Shown here: one piece after another, positions 16,248-24,647 of the stretch | Layout of the letters: each line of letters opens with the position of its first letter | Numbering within the stretch: position 1 is the first letter of the stretch | Assembly: GCF_003332305.1 (NCBI RefSeq) | Contig: NZ_QOIO01000041.1 | Coordinates: forward strand, 1-52,358 | Origin: Microvirga aerophila | Lineage (GTDB): Bacteria; Pseudomonadota; Alphaproteobacteria; Rhizobiales; Beijerinckiaceae | Length of the DNA: 52,358 bases | Direction: 5' to 3' | The notes under the pieces: model-generated | Databases searched by the model: none | Told to the model about the DNA's origin: nothing | The model's input: only the letters and a program-made list of their open reading frames with translations | Program-made: the position numbers and the translations under genes

Positions 16248-17732
16248 ATGGCCCAGTCCCTGAACCTTGAAACCCTCTCATCCCTTGCGCCTTCGGTATC
16301 CCGGCCGACATACGCCCGCGAGCAACTTCGTGCTGGCATCCTGCATGTTGGGGTCGGAAACTTCCACCGCGCCCATCAAGCCGTCTACCTGGACGACCTT
16401 TTCAACGCCGGCAAGGATTTGGACTGGGCGCTGCTCGGCGCAGGGGTGAGGCCGGGCGACAAAGCCATGCGGGCGGCACTGGAACGTCAGGACTGGCTCA
16501 CCACGGTGGTTGAACTGGAGCCTGGCGCGAATTCAGCTAGGGTGTGCGCTTCCATGGTCGGGTTCGTGCCGGTGGGAGACGACGCACGAGCTATTGTCGA
16601 GGCGCTGGACGACCCTGCCATCAGGGTCGTGTCTTTGACCGTCACCGAGGGCGGCTACTGCATCGATCCGGCGACGGGAGCCTTTAATCCCGAACATCCA
16701 GAGATCCAATATGACGCCGCTCATTTGGATGCGCCGAGAGGCGTGTTTGGCGTGCTGGTGGCTGCCCTGAAACGCCGCCGCGAGCGGGGGATCACGCCGT
16801 TCACGGTCATGTCCTGCGACAACATCCCTCATAATGGACAGGTCACCAGGGACGCCGTGGCGGGCACGGCGGAACTCATCGATCCAGGGCTCGCTGCCTA
16901 CGTGCGCGAACAGGTGGCCTTCCCCAACAGCATGGTCGACCGCATCACGCCTGCGACCACGGACCGGGAGCGCGCCATCCTGGCTGAGCGCTTCGGCATT
17001 AAGGACAACTGGCCGGTCTTCTGCGAGCCGTTCCGGCAATGGGTGCTGGAGGACAACTTCCTGGCCGGTCGTCCGGCTCTGGAGGAGGTGGGGGTGACCT
17101 TCACGCCCCATGTAGCGGCCTTCGAGTTGATGAAGCTTCGTATCCTGAATGGCGGACACGCGGCCATCGCCTATCCGGCGGCGCTGCTGGGTATTCACTT
17201 CGTGCACGACGGCATGGCCGATCCCTTGGTGCGCGGCTTCCTCGACAAGCTCGAAACCAGTGAGATCATCCCGTGTGTGCCCCGGGTGCCAGGCGTTGAC
17301 CTGCACGTGTATTACGAACTGATCGCGAACCGGTTCGCCAATCCCGATATCGGCGATACGATTCCGCGCCTGGCTCAGGATGGCTCGAACCGGCAGCCGA
17401 AGTTCATTCTCCCCTCGACCCGCGACCGCCTCAAGGCAGGAGGCGACATAACCGGTTTGGCGCTCGAATCCGCCTTATGGTGCCGTTACTGCGCAGGGAG
17501 CACCGACGCAGGCGAGCCGATCCCCGTGGATGATCCCAATGCCAGCCGCCTGATGGCCGCCGCCCGGGCGGCAAAGGACGATCCCGGGGCGTTCCTAGGC
17601 CTTCGGGATATTTTCGGCGACGTGGCCGATGCCCCAGCCTTCCGGGCTGCGTTCGACACTGCCCTCAGGGCGTTGTGGCGGGACGGTGTCCGCGCCACCC
17701 TGCAGCGGTACCTGGATGGGGGCCTGGCGTAA
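16248..17732 (+). CDS. mtlK: Mannitol/polyol 2-dehydrogenase (long-chain MDH family)
   Basis: Predicted 494-residue NAD-dependent polyol dehydrogenase. It has an N-terminal Rossmann region (ILHVGVGNFHRAHQAVYLDD), the family block TVTEGGY, the MSCDNIPHNG motif with the catalytic asparagine, and ELMKLRILNGGHAAIAYPA with the catalytic lysine, asparagine and histidine of mannitol 2-dehydrogenase. Expected reactions are D-mannitol to D-fructose, D-sorbitol to D-fructose or D-arabitol to D-xylulose, feeding the PfkB kinase and XylB encoded upstream. D-mannonate oxidoreductase is a related alternative. A 161-base gap separates it from xylB. The symbol is tentative. Confidence 0.88.
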   Translation: MAQSLNLETLSSLAPSVSRPTYAREQLRAGILHVGVGNFHRAHQAVYLDDLFNAGKDLDWALLGAGVRPGDKAMRAALERQDWLTTVVELEPGANSARVCASMVGFVPVGDDARAIVEALDDPAIRVVSLTVTEGGYCIDPATGAFNPEHPEIQYDAAHLDAPRGVFGVLVAALKRRRERGITPFTVMSCDNIPHNGQVTRDAVAGTAELIDPGLAAYVREQVAFPNSMVDRITPATTDRERAILAERFGIKDNWPVFCEPFRQWVLEDNFLAGRPALEEVGVTFTPHVAAFELMKLRILNGGHAAIAYPAALLGIHFVHDGMADPLVRGFLDKLETSEIIPCVPRVPGVDLHVYYELIANRFANPDIGDTIPRLAQDGSNRQPKFILPSTRDRLKAGGDITGLALESALWCRYCAGSTDAGEPIPVDDPNASRLMAAARAAKDDPGAFLGLRDIFGDVADAPAFRAAFDTALRALWRDGVRATLQRYLDGGLA

Positions 17733-17792
17733 CGCTTCTGCTTTCGTCGAAGGATGTTACGATAGACCCTTGGCCATCGGCGAGGGTTGGAT

Positions 17793-19154
17793 ATGGGCGG
17801 CAGGAACATCCTCATCTTCTCCGACGGTACGGGGCAGGCCGGCGGCCTGCTTCCGGACGAGCGCCGCAGCAACATCTACAAGCTTTTTCGCGCCACCCGC
17901 TGCGGCCCCGATTCCTCGGTCGATCCTTCCGAGCAGCTGACCTTCTACGACCCTGGCCTCGGCACGCAACTGCGTGGGATCGGATTGCTCAACTGGATCT
18001 GGAGATGGACCTACAACAAGGCCAGCCAGGCGCTGGGGCTCGGGATCACGGCCAATATCATCGATTGTTATGCGGCGATCCTGTCGATGTGGGAGCCGGG
18101 CGACCGGATCTTCCTGTTCGGCTTCAGTCGCGGCGCCTACACGGTCCGCTGCGTTGCAGGCGTCATGGCCTTGTGCGGAATCCCCACGACGATGAAGGAC
18201 GGCACCCCGTTGCGACGGGACCCGAAAACGACCAGAGCCATCGCGTCAGAGGCTGTGAAGAAGGTCTATCAACATGTGAGCTCCCCGAAGGATACGAAGT
18301 ATCTGGGGCAGAGGAGGGCGCTCGCGGCGCGCTTTCGCGCCCGGCACCACTCGAACGTCGACGGAGCCGCCAACGAAGTGCCTTACTTCATCGGGGTATT
18401 CGACACCGTCGCCGCACTGGGGAGCCTTGGCCTGCTCATGGTGCTGGGCATCCTGGCGTTAGGTTTCGCGGCGCTGGCGAGCTGGCTGCTCTCGCTCCTT
18501 GGCCTGTCGTTCGTGAGATGGTTCGCAATCCTCGGGGTCGCCGCAATAGGGGCGGGCGTGATCGGGTTTCTGCGAACTTACCTGAAATTCGCCACGGACC
18601 TCGAAGGCTATTCCTTTCTCGAAACTTTGCATTTCACCCATCTCAGGATGAAATTCTACGATAACGAGCTCAATCCGGCGGTGCCATATGCAAAGCACGC
18701 CCTGTCCATCGACGAGAACAGGGCCGATTTCAAGCAGGAGCCGTGGACCAACGAGGAAATGAACAGCCAGGGCAGGCGTTTCGAGCAGATCTGGTTCGCC
18801 GGGAACCACGGGGATGTCGGCGGCGGCTACCCAGAGAACGACGCGAGGTTATCCGACATCGCGTTCCAATGGATGGTGGACGAGGCCACCGCCGTTCCTC
18901 ATGGGATCAAGATCGACCGGGACGTTCTCCACCTCTACCCAGCCTCTGCCGGGCCGCAGCACGACGAATGCAAATCCGGCCGGTTCGGGCGTTTCTGGAA
19001 GAAGGCCCCCAGGAATGTGCCTGAAACCGCGGTTCTTCATCCGTCCGTCCACGAACGTTTCACGTACCCTAAAGTGCTCCACTACGACGTGATGCGCCCG
19101 TACCGGCCCGCGAACCTGCGCCATCATCCCGACGTGAAGCATTGCTATCTGTAA
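17793..19154 (+). CDS. DUF2235 alpha/beta hydrolase with internal membrane segments
   Basis: Predicted 453-residue protein of the DUF2235 family, related to the Tle1-type phospholipases. The N-terminus IFSDGTGQ and the nucleophile motif GFSRGAY (S112) are clear, as are VFDTVAALG with a probable catalytic aspartate and WFAGNHGDVGGGY with the histidine. A hydrophobic region after VFDTVAALG (about residues 210-270) contains two to three potential membrane segments, so the enzyme may be membrane-bound. The start at 17793 follows GAGGG at good spacing. No VgrG, Hcp, PAAR or immunity gene is nearby, so a type VI effector role is not supported. Lipase activity is inferred from the motif. Confidence 0.85.
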   Translation: MGGRNILIFSDGTGQAGGLLPDERRSNIYKLFRATRCGPDSSVDPSEQLTFYDPGLGTQLRGIGLLNWIWRWTYNKASQALGLGITANIIDCYAAILSMWEPGDRIFLFGFSRGAYTVRCVAGVMALCGIPTTMKDGTPLRRDPKTTRAIASEAVKKVYQHVSSPKDTKYLGQRRALAARFRARHHSNVDGAANEVPYFIGVFDTVAALGSLGLLMVLGILALGFAALASWLLSLLGLSFVRWFAILGVAAIGAGVIGFLRTYLKFATDLEGYSFLETLHFTHLRMKFYDNELNPAVPYAKHALSIDENRADFKQEPWTNEEMNSQGRRFEQIWFAGNHGDVGGGYPENDARLSDIAFQWMVDEATAVPHGIKIDRDVLHLYPASAGPQHDECKSGRFGRFWKKAPRNVPETAVLHPSVHERFTYPKVLHYDVMRPYRPANLRHHPDVKHCYL

Positions 19155-19200
19155 CCTGGCAGAGGTCGATCGCCCGATAATCTCTGATGGCACTGCCAGG
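19155..19200 (+). terminator. Hairpin after the DUF2235 gene
   Basis: CCTGGCAG (19155-19162) and CTGCCAGG (19193-19200) are perfect 8-bp inverted repeats starting directly after the stop codon, around a 30-nt loop. Likely terminator or 3' stabilising structure. Confidence 0.45.
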
Positions 19201-19249
19201 GTGATCGCAACCCGACCGATAGGTGAACCTACTCCGGACGGAGGCCGTC

Positions 19250-19822
19250 ATGAGAACGTATTACGTGTTCCAAGCCACGAACTCTCCCGAACTGCGCGGC
19301 TTTACGGATGATCCCACGGGCGCTGCGTTGCCTGCGGACGATGGGCCCTGGACCCTTGTGAGGGAAGTTGGCCCGGAGGAGGAATGGAACCTCGACGTAA
19401 GCCGAGCTGTCGTCGCGGCTGGTATCTTGGAGAACGGCTTTTTTCTCTGGGGGCCTGTTCAACATCGAACTTCGTCGAAGCCCGTCATCGAGAGCGACCG
19501 CGTTGAGGGAACAGCCGTGTTCGACGGAAACGGCGTACAGATCGGTACGATCAGGCGGCTGCTGATCGAGAAGGTGAGCGGCCGCGTGCTCTATGTGGAT
19601 GTCACGTTCGGAGGCTTCCTGGGAATCGGCGTCCATCACCACACGATCCCGTGGGAAAAGCTCGCCTACGATACGGAACTGGAGGGCTATCGCACCGACA
19701 TCACGGAATCCCAGGTCCAGGGCGCGCCTGCTTTTTACGGCGACGATCAGGTCTGGCCGGATCGCAGCCGCGAGCGGGATATGAGGAACTATTGGCAGGA
19801 TCTCCCGCGAGGGCCGATCTGA
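19250..19822 (+). CDS. PRC-barrel domain protein
   Basis: Predicted 190-residue soluble protein. The C-terminal half (about residues 80-160) is a PRC-barrel (EGTAVFDGNGVQIGTIRRLLI, YVDVTFGGFLGIG, HTIPWEKLAYDTELEGYRTD), a beta-barrel found in photosynthetic reaction-centre H subunits, RimM and many stress proteins. The N-terminal 70 residues are unassigned. The start at 19250 is preceded by GGACGGAGG; an upstream in-frame start at 19223 has none. Neighbouring genes (DUF2235, BON, FAT GUY regulator) suggest a stress or envelope role. Partners are unknown, and I found no GGAAC promoter directly upstream. Confidence 0.82.
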   Translation: MRTYYVFQATNSPELRGFTDDPTGAALPADDGPWTLVREVGPEEEWNLDVSRAVVAAGILENGFFLWGPVQHRTSSKPVIESDRVEGTAVFDGNGVQIGTIRRLLIEKVSGRVLYVDVTFGGFLGIGVHHHTIPWEKLAYDTELEGYRTDITESQVQGAPAFYGDDQVWPDRSRERDMRNYWQDLPRGPI

Positions 19823-20047
19823 CCTTTCCGCGAGCCTATGCGCTCGGTCTGACGTCCTAGAGCCCGACTGGTTGGGATTATAGAACCGCAAGATGCGCTG
19901 AGCCACACTATCACAGCGGCTCGCGCAGGCGCCCTATGCCGCCAGGCATGACAGCAGCACGGCCATATGCGATGAAATCGCATCGGTCGGCTCCTCCGCT
20001 TTGCAAAGGTCGCGAGCTGATCTCGACATCGCCGAGGTATTTCCGAC

Positions 20048-20860
20048 GTGACGACCTTCATTTGTACGGCTTGCGGCACCTCGTACCCATCTGCCGACAC
20101 ACCTCCGGCCCACTGCCCGATCTGCGAAGACGAGCGCCAATACGTTCCGACATCCGGTCAGGAATGGACCACGCCGGACCGGCTCGCGGCGCAGCACGCA
20201 AATGCTTGGCGCATGCATGAGAAAGGGCTTTTCAGCCTCTACACGCAGCCAGCCTTCGCCATCGGCCAGCGGGCCTTCCTGCTCCAAACCGGAAGCGGCA
20301 ACATCCTCTGGGATTGCGTTGCCTTGATCGACGATGCCACGAGGGAGCTGGTGCAGGGGTTGGGCGGCCTGAGCGCCATCGCGATATCTCACCCCCACTA
20401 CTACACCAGAGTGCAGGACTGGAGCCGCGCCTTCGGCAACATCCCGGTCTACCTCCACGCCGCGGACCGGCAATGGATCATGAGGCCCGATCCCTGTATC
20501 GAGCTGTGGGATGGCGAGACGCTGGAAATCGCCCCCGGCGCTACACTCATCCGGGCAGGCGGTCACTTTGCCGGGGGCACGGTTCTGCACTGGGCCCATC
20601 CGGAGGATGGAGCAGGGGTGCTCCTGTCCGGGGATATCGTGCAGGTTGCAAGCGATGTTCGCCGGGTCTCGTTCCTTTGGAGCTATCCCAACATGATGCC
20701 CCTGTCGGCGAAGGAAGTTCTGCGAATACGGGACTTGCTCGATCTATGGAGGTTCGAGCGCATCTATGGCGCATTCCATGGCAAGGACGTCCCTCGAAAT
20801 GCGAAGAATGTCATCCGGGATTCAGTGGCCCGATACGTCGAACTGTTGAGCGAAGACTGA
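20048..20860 (+). CDS. Metallo-beta-lactamase-fold protein with N-terminal rubredoxin-like knuckle
   Basis: Predicted 270-residue protein. Residues 6-26 hold a zinc-ribbon or rubredoxin-like pair of knuckles (CTACGTSYP...CPIC). The metallo-beta-lactamase fold follows, but the usual H-x-H-x-D-H motif reads SHPHYYTRVQDW: two histidines remain and the Asp-His pair is missing. Further family ligands are present (GGHFAGG, SGDIVQV with Asp, AFHGKD with His). Related hydrolase-like proteins with the same altered motif exist in alphaproteobacteria, as far as I recall, without known substrate. The start is GTG at 20048. It may bind one metal or use a different chemistry. Confidence 0.8.
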   Translation: MTTFICTACGTSYPSADTPPAHCPICEDERQYVPTSGQEWTTPDRLAAQHANAWRMHEKGLFSLYTQPAFAIGQRAFLLQTGSGNILWDCVALIDDATRELVQGLGGLSAIAISHPHYYTRVQDWSRAFGNIPVYLHAADRQWIMRPDPCIELWDGETLEIAPGATLIRAGGHFAGGTVLHWAHPEDGAGVLLSGDIVQVASDVRRVSFLWSYPNMMPLSAKEVLRIRDLLDLWRFERIYGAFHGKDVPRNAKNVIRDSVARYVELLSED

Positions 20861-20908
20861 GGCGCAATCGCATTGGCATTCGGCCCGGAGCTCTGACCGA
20901 AGCGGAGT

Positions 20909-20933
20909 GGAACCACGCCGATATGGGGTTGTT
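20909..20933 (+). promoter_or_regulatory. EcfG-type (general stress) promoter for the BON-domain gene
   Basis: GGAAC (20909-20913) is followed after 16 bases by TGTT (20930-20933), close to the alphaproteobacterial EcfG/SigT consensus GGAAC-N16/17-CGTT. It ends 24 bases before the BON-domain start codon. Confidence 0.6.
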
Positions 20934-20957
20934 ACTGTCAGCGACAGGAGAACAACC

Positions 20958-21509
20958 ATGGTGGACAATCGCCAAAGATCGAGAGATCCATTCGACGACG
21001 ATAACGGTTACGGTGACGTCCCCTCCGGCGCTGTCGGTTCGAGGGGGCTGCGTGGCCGCGAATATACGGGCGGCTACGGTAAGGACACGAACGAGTTCAG
21101 TGGGGGATTCGTCGACGATGGACGTGGCGGCCCGCGGGACGATGCAGGCTATGCGCCCCCTCGCGGTCGCAGTTCCGGCTATGGAGCCTTCGGATCCACC
21201 GACAGGGACGACCGGCGTGGACCCGAGCAGGACGAGGACCGGCGTTACAATGCGGGCCCGCATCGGGGCCGAGGCCCAAAGGGGTACCAGCGGTCTGACG
21301 AGCGGATCCGTGAGGACGTCTGCGAGCGCCTTACCGACGATCCGTTCATCGATGCGTCAAATATCGAGGTTGAGGTGCGGGAGCGTGAAGTCATCCTGTC
21401 GGGCACCGTCGCCTCGCGAGGCCTTCGCCGTCGGGCCGAGGACCTTGCCGAGATGGCCTCCGGCATCGCGCATGTGCAAAACAACATCCGGGTTCACACA
21501 GGACCCTGA
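20958..21509 (+). CDS. BON-domain stress protein
   Basis: Predicted 183-residue protein. The first 105 residues are low complexity, rich in Gly, Asp, Arg and Tyr, and likely disordered. The C-terminal part (about 112-183) is a BON domain (SDERIREDVCERLTDD, VEVREREVILSGTV, ENLA-like helix, VQNNIRV), a phospholipid- or surface-binding module seen in OsmY and in rhizobial stress proteins. No signal peptide is visible, so a cytoplasmic location is likely. AGGAG seven bases before the ATG at 20958 fixes the start. An EcfG-type promoter directly upstream predicts induction in the general stress response. Confidence 0.85.
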   Translation: MVDNRQRSRDPFDDDNGYGDVPSGAVGSRGLRGREYTGGYGKDTNEFSGGFVDDGRGGPRDDAGYAPPRGRSSGYGAFGSTDRDDRRGPEQDEDRRYNAGPHRGRGPKGYQRSDERIREDVCERLTDDPFIDASNIEVEVREREVILSGTVASRGLRRRAEDLAEMASGIAHVQNNIRVHTGP

Positions 21510-21814
21510 TAGGCGCAGGGCCGCCTGATCCTGGGGGCTTCCGATCGGGATCATGCGGTCACGCCAGCCATAGGCGTCAAAGCCTTTTGATGATTCGTGC
21601 TGCGCTTGGCGGCCAGACCTGGCCTTACGGGCATCGATTTCGGAAATCTGACGGCCCCGCTCCTCAACCCGGGCTGAGAGACGCCGAAGGCGCCTGGTTT
21701 TCCGAGCTTTTTTACTTGCAACCTCCCGTTTGAACAGCCACGATTGCCATAAGTCTTTACGGCGACACTGAAGCCCGTGGAAACGGCTATTGAACGCGCC
21801 TGGCGGGGGATGAG
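21510..21814. other. Gene-free region upstream of the FAT GUY response regulator
   Basis: I see no gene in these 305 bases. Open frames on the minus strand only continue antisense frames of the flanking genes. The AT-richer part (21700-21760) is where a promoter for the downstream regulator would be expected. No GGAAC-N16/17-CGTT match was found. Confidence 0.4.
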
Positions 21815-22213
21815 ATGGGTAAGGGTGGCAAGTGCCGTGTCCTGATCGTCGAGGACGAGGCGATGATCTCCATGCTGATCGAGGACATGGTTGTCGATCT
21901 CGGCTACGAAGTCGTCGGCCCCGCAGCGAGGCTGGACCACGCACTCACCCTGGCCCTGCAAGCCGAAATCGATATCGGGATGCTTGACATCAACGTAGAC
22001 GGGTCCGTGGTTTTTCCCGTCGCGGACGTGCTGCGCTTCCGCGGTATCCCCTTCGTTTTCTCCACCGGCTATGACGCCCGCTCGCTGCCCGAGCGCTTCC
22101 GGAGCAGCCTGACCCTATCGAAGCCCTTTTCCTACAATAACCTGGAGACAACCTTGCGCAGCGCCCTGGAGGAGGCGACTTGTTCGCCGGAGGTCTCTCG
22201 TCTGCTCGGCTGA
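21815..22213 (+). CDS. Single-domain response regulator, FAT GUY type
   Basis: Predicted 132-residue stand-alone receiver domain with no output domain. The acidic pair is E13-D14 (VEDE), the phosphoacceptor D58 (GMLDIN), and the conserved lysine K103 (LSKPF). The segment PFVFSTGYD carries the FAT GUY motif (here FSTGY) that defines a family of single-domain regulators; SdrG, one member, takes part in phosphorelay to PhyR in the general stress response of Sphingomonas. It could therefore modulate the stress genes nearby. A histidine kinase gene is not in the window. The start at 21815 follows GGGGGATGAG. Confidence 0.88.
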   Translation: MGKGGKCRVLIVEDEAMISMLIEDMVVDLGYEVVGPAARLDHALTLALQAEIDIGMLDINVDGSVVFPVADVLRFRGIPFVFSTGYDARSLPERFRSSLTLSKPFSYNNLETTLRSALEEATCSPEVSRLLG

Positions 22214-22334
22214 TATCCGGAAGCCCTCTTCTCCATCAGATGGCGCAGCCTGCTGGAACGGTCAGGGTTGCCGATCATTAACATAGGTTGGGGAATCACG
22301 CCGCCGCCAAGGCGGCCAGCTGGAGCGGCGGCGC

Positions 22335-24647
22335 ATGAGCGATGAGCCCGAAATCAAACCTTATAAAGGGCCTGCGGGCGGTTGGGGTTCCGTCAAATCC
22401 GTCGAGAGCATTCTGACGCGCGAAGGGCGGCTCATCAGCGGCAACGCCGTGCTTCTCAAACAGAACAAGCCGGATGGCTATGCCTGCGTGAGCTGCGCTT
22501 GGGCCAAGCCCGCAGAGCCGCATCCCTTCGAGTATTGCGAGAACGGCGCAAAGGCTACGGCCTGGGAGCTGACCACCAAACGGGTGACGCCCGAGTTCTT
22601 TGCCCAGCACAGAGTAGCCGAGCTGAGAACATGGTCCGACTACGAGCTTGAGGAGGCAGGACGCCTGACCCATCCCATGCGGTGGGACAAGGCCTCGGAC
22701 CGATACCTGCCAGTGAGCTGGGAGGAGGCGTTCAGGGAGATCGGGCGGGAACTACAGGGATTCGATCCTCGTGAGGTGGTGCTCTACTGCTCCGGCAGGG
22801 CATCCCTTGAAACATCTTACATGTGGGCACTCTTTGCCCGGCTCTACGGCACGAACAACCTGCCGGACTCGTCGAACATGTGTCACGAGAGTACGTCCGT
22901 GGCCTTGCCCGACAGCATCGGCGTCTCCGTGGGAACTGTCGTCCTCGATGATTTCGAGAAGACCGACTGCATTCTGTTCTTCGGCCAGAATGTCGGCACC
23001 AACAGCCCGCGCATGCTTCATCCCCTCCAGGAAGCGTCGAAGCGCGGCGTGCCGATCATCACCTTCAATCCTTTGCGCGAAAGAGGGCTCGAGCGGTTCA
23101 CCAATCCACAGGCGCCGACCGAAATGCTGACCGGGTCTGAGACCCGCATCTCGTCCCAGTACCATCAGCTCAAGACCGGCGGAGACATTGCGGCGATCAT
23201 GGGAATCGCCAAAATCCTGATCGAGACCGACGACCGGGCGCGCGCGGAAGGACGGGAGCCCGTTCTCGATCACGCCTTCATCGCCGAGCATACCCACGGC
23301 TTCGAAGAGTTTGCCGCAGCGGCCCGGCGGCTCACATGGTCTGAACTGGAACATCGCTCGGGACTGCCGCAGGCCGCCCTTGAGGCCGTTGCTGCAACCT
23401 ACGCCCGCGCGAAAGCCGTGATCGGGATTTACGGCATGGGGTTGACCCAGCACAAAACGGGCGTCGAGAACGTGCAGATGGTCGCCAATCTGCTTCTCCT
23501 GCGCGGCAACATCGGCAAGCCCGGCGCCGGCATCTGTCCCGTGCGGGGCCATTCCAACGTCCAGGGGCAGCGGACTGTCGGCATTTCGGAAAAACCCGAA
23601 CTGGTTCCCCTCGACAAGCTGAAGGAGCAGTACGGTTTCGAGCCGCCGCGCTGGACCGGGATGAACACGGTCGAGGCATGCGAAGCCATTCTGAAACGCG
23701 AGGTCAAGGCCTTCGTGGCGCTTGGCGGGAACTTCGTGCGCGCGGCTCCGGAAACGGAGGCGCTCGAGGAGGCCTGGAAACATCTTCGCCTGACGGTGCA
23801 GATATCCACCAAGCTCAACCGGAACCATCTCGTCCACGGCGAGATCTCCTACATCCTTCCCTGCCTTGGACGAATCGAGATCGACGAGCAGGCGACAGGC
23901 CCGCAGGCCGTCGCCGTGGAGGATTCCACCGCCTGCATCCACGGCTCGAAGGGGATTGCAAAGCCCGCCAGTCCCGATCTGCTCTCGGAGCCCCGGATCG
24001 TTGCCGAACTTGCGAAGGCGACGCTGCCGGCGAATCCTAAAATCCCATGGGACGAATGGGTTTCCGACTATGTCCTCGTTCGTGACGCGATCGAGGAGAC
24101 CTATCCGCAGGACTTCCGCGGCTTCAACGAGCGCATGTGGCAGCCGGGCGGATTCCATCGCCCCAACGCGGCACGCCACCGCCAATGGAAGACGAAGACC
24201 GAAAAAGCCAATTTCATCGTTCCCCGCAGCATCGAGGAGAACCTGCCCGATATTGAGAACGACCGCGACGTTCTCAAACTGATGACGGTGCGCTCCAACG
24301 ATCAGTTCAACACCACGGTCTATGGCTTCCACGACCGGTTCAGGGGTGTGAAGGGCACCCGAATGATCCTGTTCATGAACCGCAACGACATCGTTCGCCT
24401 GAACCTGGAGGAGGGCGGCATGGTCGTTCTCACGACGGCCGTCGATGACGGGATCGTTCGTCAGGTGGCTGGTCTGCGCGTGACGCCCTACGACATTCCC
24501 GACGGCTGCTGCGCCTCCTACTATCCCGAATGCAACCCCCTGCTCCCGGTCTGGCATCATGCGGACCGCAGCAAGGTCCCAGCCGCCAAGTCGATCCCGG
24601 TCCGCATCGCCCGGATGGCGGCCAGACAGCCTGAGGCTGCGGAATGA
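22335..24647 (+). CDS. FdhF/YdeP-family molybdopterin oxidoreductase (formate dehydrogenase-like)
   Basis: Predicted 770-residue cytoplasmic molybdenum enzyme of the FdhF/YdeP group. C51, C54 and C68 (CVSCAW...YCENG) are candidates for an iron-sulfur site. C183 in SSNMCHESTS is the likely molybdenum ligand, where formate dehydrogenases have Cys or Sec. NLLLLRGNIGKPGAGICPVRGHSNVQG and the C-terminal MopB-CT block are typical. The length is normal for the group. There is no twin-arginine signal. The fdhD gene overlaps by 4 bases. Formate oxidation is plausible but unproven for this family, and no separate electron-transfer subunit gene is nearby. It lies just upstream of the alternative complex III operon. 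Confidence 0.88.
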   Translation: MSDEPEIKPYKGPAGGWGSVKSVESILTREGRLISGNAVLLKQNKPDGYACVSCAWAKPAEPHPFEYCENGAKATAWELTTKRVTPEFFAQHRVAELRTWSDYELEEAGRLTHPMRWDKASDRYLPVSWEEAFREIGRELQGFDPREVVLYCSGRASLETSYMWALFARLYGTNNLPDSSNMCHESTSVALPDSIGVSVGTVVLDDFEKTDCILFFGQNVGTNSPRMLHPLQEASKRGVPIITFNPLRERGLERFTNPQAPTEMLTGSETRISSQYHQLKTGGDIAAIMGIAKILIETDDRARAEGREPVLDHAFIAEHTHGFEEFAAAARRLTWSELEHRSGLPQAALEAVAATYARAKAVIGIYGMGLTQHKTGVENVQMVANLLLLRGNIGKPGAGICPVRGHSNVQGQRTVGISEKPELVPLDKLKEQYGFEPPRWTGMNTVEACEAILKREVKAFVALGGNFVRAAPETEALEEAWKHLRLTVQISTKLNRNHLVHGEISYILPCLGRIEIDEQATGPQAVAVEDSTACIHGSKGIAKPASPDLLSEPRIVAELAKATLPANPKIPWDEWVSDYVLVRDAIEETYPQDFRGFNERMWQPGGFHRPNAARHRQWKTKTEKANFIVPRSIEENLPDIENDRDVLKLMTVRSNDQFNTTVYGFHDRFRGVKGTRMILFMNRNDIVRLNLEEGGMVVLTTAVDDGIVRQVAGLRVTPYDIPDGCCASYYPECNPLLPVWHHADRSKVPAAKSIPVRIARMAARQPEAAE

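Noticed and set aside
17793..19154. Type VI secretion effector assignment for the DUF2235 protein
   Set aside because: No VgrG, Hcp, PAAR, adaptor or immunity gene nearby, and internal membrane segments argue for a cell-associated protein.
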